Shown here in pieces: positions 61,288 to 64,000 of a DNA stretch of 64,000 nucleotides (position 1 is the first letter of the stretch; each line of letters opens with the position of its first letter). A program made the translations under genes and the position numbers. Source of the DNA: Rhynchopus euleeides (Eukaryota; Euglenozoa; Diplonemea; Diplonemida; Diplonemidae); NCBI GenBank assembly GCA_963210315.1, contig OY723252.1, positions 62,001 to 126,000 on the forward strand, in the 5' to 3' direction. Below the pieces are notes generated by a model. The model made no database searches and was not told the origin of the DNA. It saw only the letters and a program-made list of their open reading frames with translations.

Positions 61288-62868
61288 TCAGCCGTCAGTA
61301 CAGGTGAGAGACCAGGAGAAGACGGTATCTTTGGCATCGGGCAGTACTTCCATCTCGTCGACAGCCGGCTCGCGTCCTACAGCGTCTTTGGCTTCTGGCA
61401 AGACGTCCATCTCGTAGACAACGGCGCCAGGGCCGTCGCGTTGCGATGGCCCGAGATTGCCTGCATGTGCACCGACACACCCGGACACCCCACGCACACT
61501 CGCCCACAGCTCGGCAGGCACCGCAACTGCACCAGGCACACACGCAGACTCGAGACGTGCAGCCACGTTGACGGTATGTCCGAAGTAGTCCACACGCCCT
61601 GTCAGCGTGTTCGTCTCCAGCGCCACAGGACCCTCGTTCACACCGACACGCACCGTGAGCCCGCCCCACAGCTCTGTCGGGCTGCAGATCCTGACCTGCA
61701 GCAGCGCAGCAGGCCACTCCGCAGCAAGCAGCCTCTCCTGCACATCGAGCCCGAAGCACACAGCCGCATGTGCATCCTCGAACGCAACCATGAAGGCGTC
61801 CCCGATTGTCTTCACCTCGTACCCGCCCCACGCAGACAGCGCAGACCGCATCGTCGTGTTGTGCACCACCATCGCCTTCTTCATCGCCTCAGGTGCCGCC
61901 TCCCAGATCGATGTGGACGCACGGATGTCGGTGAACACGAGTGCCACACGCTCGCTCTTCGCGCCGGGTGCGGCAGCAGCTGACACACAGGACTGCCGAG
62001 CACCGTCAGGCGAGGGGTGCTGCTCCAGCAGCATGGCAGGGAGGTACGGCCGGTAGGCACGCAGGTTCTGCTCCAGCGACTGCAGGGCAGCATGCATATC
62101 AGGGGGGATTGTTTTCTGGCACTTCTCCAGGAGCGCGTGCACAGCCTCCACGTCGTACGCAGCCAGGTGCGTCGCGATGTCCTCCACAGTATTGATCGTT
62201 GTCTCCATCGAATCCTGCTCCTTCTCCATCTGTATTGCAAAGTAACGCGTCGACACGAAGTCAATCACAAACACGGCAATTGCCTCAGCCTGCACGGATG
62301 TTGCAACAGACGTCAGCTCCAAAGGGCAGGGCAGGGTGTTGCACGAGATCATCCGTGTCAAGATCTTCCTGCGGTGGTCCTGGGTGTAGGTCAACGGGAT
62401 GTCGAAGAAGCCGAAGCGGAAGATGGTCTCAAAGAGGGCGAAGGCGACCCAGGTCACGGCACCGATGCTGAAGATGAGAGACAGTTTGTGCTTCATTCGC
62501 AGCAGCAGCACCATGTCAGCTGTGACGACGAAGACGTACCAGCTGCTGGACATGATGGTGTGGTAGTCGATGTCCAGCAATACAATGCCCAGGAACTGTC
62601 CTGTCAACCATGCTGACTGCACGAATGCGGAATGGTGCACACCGCAGATCGTCAGCAACACAACAGATGCGTTGGCAGTCGTGCAGAACATCACCCCGAT
62701 CTGCCCTATTGTGACGCCAGTCACGAACGCCATGCGCACGGAAAGCGTCCCCGCAACCTGGGTAATGATCAACGCGAACCAGAAGAACATCACCCGTGAG
62801 CGGGACTCCTTCTTATTGAGCTTCCCGTCCATCGTCACCATACGTTGATACGCTTCGCGGAGAGTCAT
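61288..62868 (-). CDS. Membrane adenylyl cyclase (class III)
   Basis: 526 residues; converts ATP to cAMP if active. About six membrane helices in residues 25-210, then a linker (EKEQDSMETTIN, LRAYRPYLP at 269-277). The catalytic domain spans about 305-470. Metal-binding Asp314 (VFTDIRAST) and Asp357 (TIGDAFM) are present, and so are Asn434 and Arg438 of HTVNVAARLE. Lys353 and Asp427 are the residues that favour ATP over GTP, so adenylyl is preferred to guanylyl. One cyclase domain per chain implies a homodimer or pairing with a related chain. The start MTLREA is conserved with the interrupted gene at 22996. The C-terminus has a duplicated acidic motif (EMDVLPEAKDAV and EMEVLPDAKDTV). No intron required. 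Confidence 0.9.
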   Translation of the reverse strand: MTLREAYQRMVTMDGKLNKKESRSRVMFFWFALIITQVAGTLSVRMAFVTGVTIGQIGVMFCTTANASVVLLTICGVHHSAFVQSAWLTGQFLGIVLLDIDYHTIMSSSWYVFVVTADMVLLLRMKHKLSLIFSIGAVTWVAFALFETIFRFGFFDIPLTYTQDHRRKILTRMISCNTLPCPLELTSVATSVQAEAIAVFVIDFVSTRYFAIQMEKEQDSMETTINTVEDIATHLAAYDVEAVHALLEKCQKTIPPDMHAALQSLEQNLRAYRPYLPAMLLEQHPSPDGARQSCVSAAAAPGAKSERVALVFTDIRASTSIWEAAPEAMKKAMVVHNTTMRSALSAWGGYEVKTIGDAFMVAFEDAHAAVCFGLDVQERLLAAEWPAALLQVRICSPTELWGGLTVRVGVNEGPVALETNTLTGRVDYFGHTVNVAARLESACVPGAVAVPAELWASVRGVSGCVGAHAGNLGPSQRDGPGAVVYEMDVLPEAKDAVGREPAVDEMEVLPDAKDTVFSWSLTCTDG

Positions 62869-63545
62869 CGCGCCACGCGTGCCACCCCCAAGGTGTCTGT
62901 GCTGGGTGGTGGTGGCATCTGCGTGACCCTACAGGTGACTCCAAACTGTGACAACAAAGGGCTGCTGCTGCAGCCTTTCACAACACCGCCACTGCACTCC
63001 TGTGCTGCACATGACAAGGGTGGGGGGGAACTCACCTGCTGCCCTTGACTCATGCACCTGCGCTCGAAGGTACTGGGCTGCTGCCACTCAGACGGTATAA
63101 CCGGCGGTGGGGCTCCGCTCTGCCCAGCAATCCTCCACGTCTTGAAGGCCAAGGCCTGGGCAAGCCTGTTCCCCTGATCTCCGACTTCATCGCACTCGCC
63201 CTTGCGCACCTCAACGGCGAAGCCCCCAGTCTTGCCCTCTGTTTGCAGGAAAGCCCGATGGGTGGTGCACCACGCAGCTCAGTGATATACGAAGAGAGGG
63301 ATACCGCTTGAATGGGAGAAAGGAAACTGGATGGGCCGCAAACGGGGCCCACGTCGTGGCGTGGACCTGTTGCCTCTGGGGGTGGGGGTTGCGGGGGCCA
63401 GCTCATGGCGCACGAGTCGACAAGATAACTAGTGTTTTGACAACTGGACTCATGGGTGATCTGCCTCCAACACAACATAAAGTGACCACGAGGGACTACC
63501 CCTTTTCCTTTTGGGCGATCACTCGGTCGCATCGCTGGTTTGAAA
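62869..63545. other. Upstream region of the adenylyl cyclase gene
   Basis: The first ~80 bp (CGCGCCACGCGTGCCACCCC, AGGTGACTCCAAACTGTG) are shared with the upstream side of the interrupted gene (about 22997-23105). Its first part is also shared with 45087-45150, so the ancestral promoter or 5' UTR was duplicated with the gene. The rest is unique with no recognised gene. Confidence 0.5.
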
Positions 63546-63754
63546 ACAAAACTATCTGTGCCCCCGCTGGATCGTAAAGTGACAGCAAAACGAGACAACA
63601 AACCAATTCCTGCCGAAAGTTGTTTTGTTGGAACGCAGACCCCACTCTTTGTGTACACCACTCCCCGGTCTGATGAAGTGGTGTGAGTGAGGACGCACGA
63701 TCCAGCTAAAGGCACAGAAAGTTACCCCAGTTGGCTACGCCGAACTAACAAAAA
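63546..63754 (+). repeat. Dispersed 209-bp repeat, copy 2
   Basis: Partner of 29396-29604. The following ~250 bp to the window end hold nothing recognised. Confidence 0.88.
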
Positions 63755-64000
63755 GAAAAACTGAACTCGTGACTTCTCGTCAAAACAAGAAGAAACATCT
63801 GACAAAAGAGTGGGGCCTTCACGCGACACGAGTCTGATATCTTCATGCATTATCAGCGGACTCCGCCCCTATTAGGGAGGACCGTCGATCAGATCAGTTT
63901 CGGGACTGGGGCGCAAGTTGGCTCAGAAGAGGCAGAGACACAAGAGGGAGGCGAGGCTCAAAAAAAAAGGGTGGTGTTGCAAAGTTTGCGGATCCCGGCG

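Noticed and set aside
60883-61983. Plus-strand frame of 366 codons over the cyclase
   Set aside because: It is antisense to the catalytic domain of the adenylyl cyclase and carries no recognisable motif.

Overview
This window looks like nuclear DNA from a unicellular eukaryote, probably a protist or alga. The evidence is a spliceosomal intron with a GTATGT donor and CTGCAG acceptor, eukaryotic-type genes (an FCP1/SCP-like phosphatase, a POT/PTR peptide transporter, six-helix class III cyclases), long spacers and a very high load of mobile DNA. I cannot name the species from sequence alone. No rRNA, tRNA, CRISPR array or bacterial operon was found.

Host genes are few. On the minus strand are a two-exon FCP1/SCP-like phosphatase (1187-2501), a POT-family transporter (2860-4746) and three paralogous membrane cyclase-type genes (17711-22996, 43332-45086, 61288-62868). 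Only the third has the catalytic residues of an adenylyl cyclase; the other two have degenerate cyclase domains. The first of the three is split by a 3.5 kb DNA transposon whose removal restores the reading frame exactly. On the plus strand is an OTU-like protein with a zinc cluster (12523-15067), which has a frameshift in a repetitive C-terminal region.

Two tyrosine-recombinase (YR) retrotransposons are present. The one at 6384-11877 (plus) is structurally complete: gag, YR, RT-RNase H, with a split direct repeat arrangement A1 - genes - B1 - A2 - B2, as in VIPER/Ngaro/PAT-type elements. The second (24788-29006, minus) is divergent but has the same gene order. Both RTs read WVDN where YxDD is expected. 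A solo A-B copy lies at 41322-41716 and a lone B at 54222-54284.

The rest, mainly 29-43 kb and 45-61 kb, is nested non-autonomous DNA: a MITE superfamily with GGGGGYCYTCGCT ends and 3-bp target duplications; 1.15 kb foldback elements bounded by TAGGGGGGGTCAA; an 11.4 kb nested TIR element; a hAT-like element with an 8-bp duplication; a TRIM-like element with direct terminal repeats; a ~190-bp satellite; and several arrays built from a single short palindromic word. Many insertions can be dated relative to each other because an uninterrupted copy of the target repeat exists elsewhere in the window.
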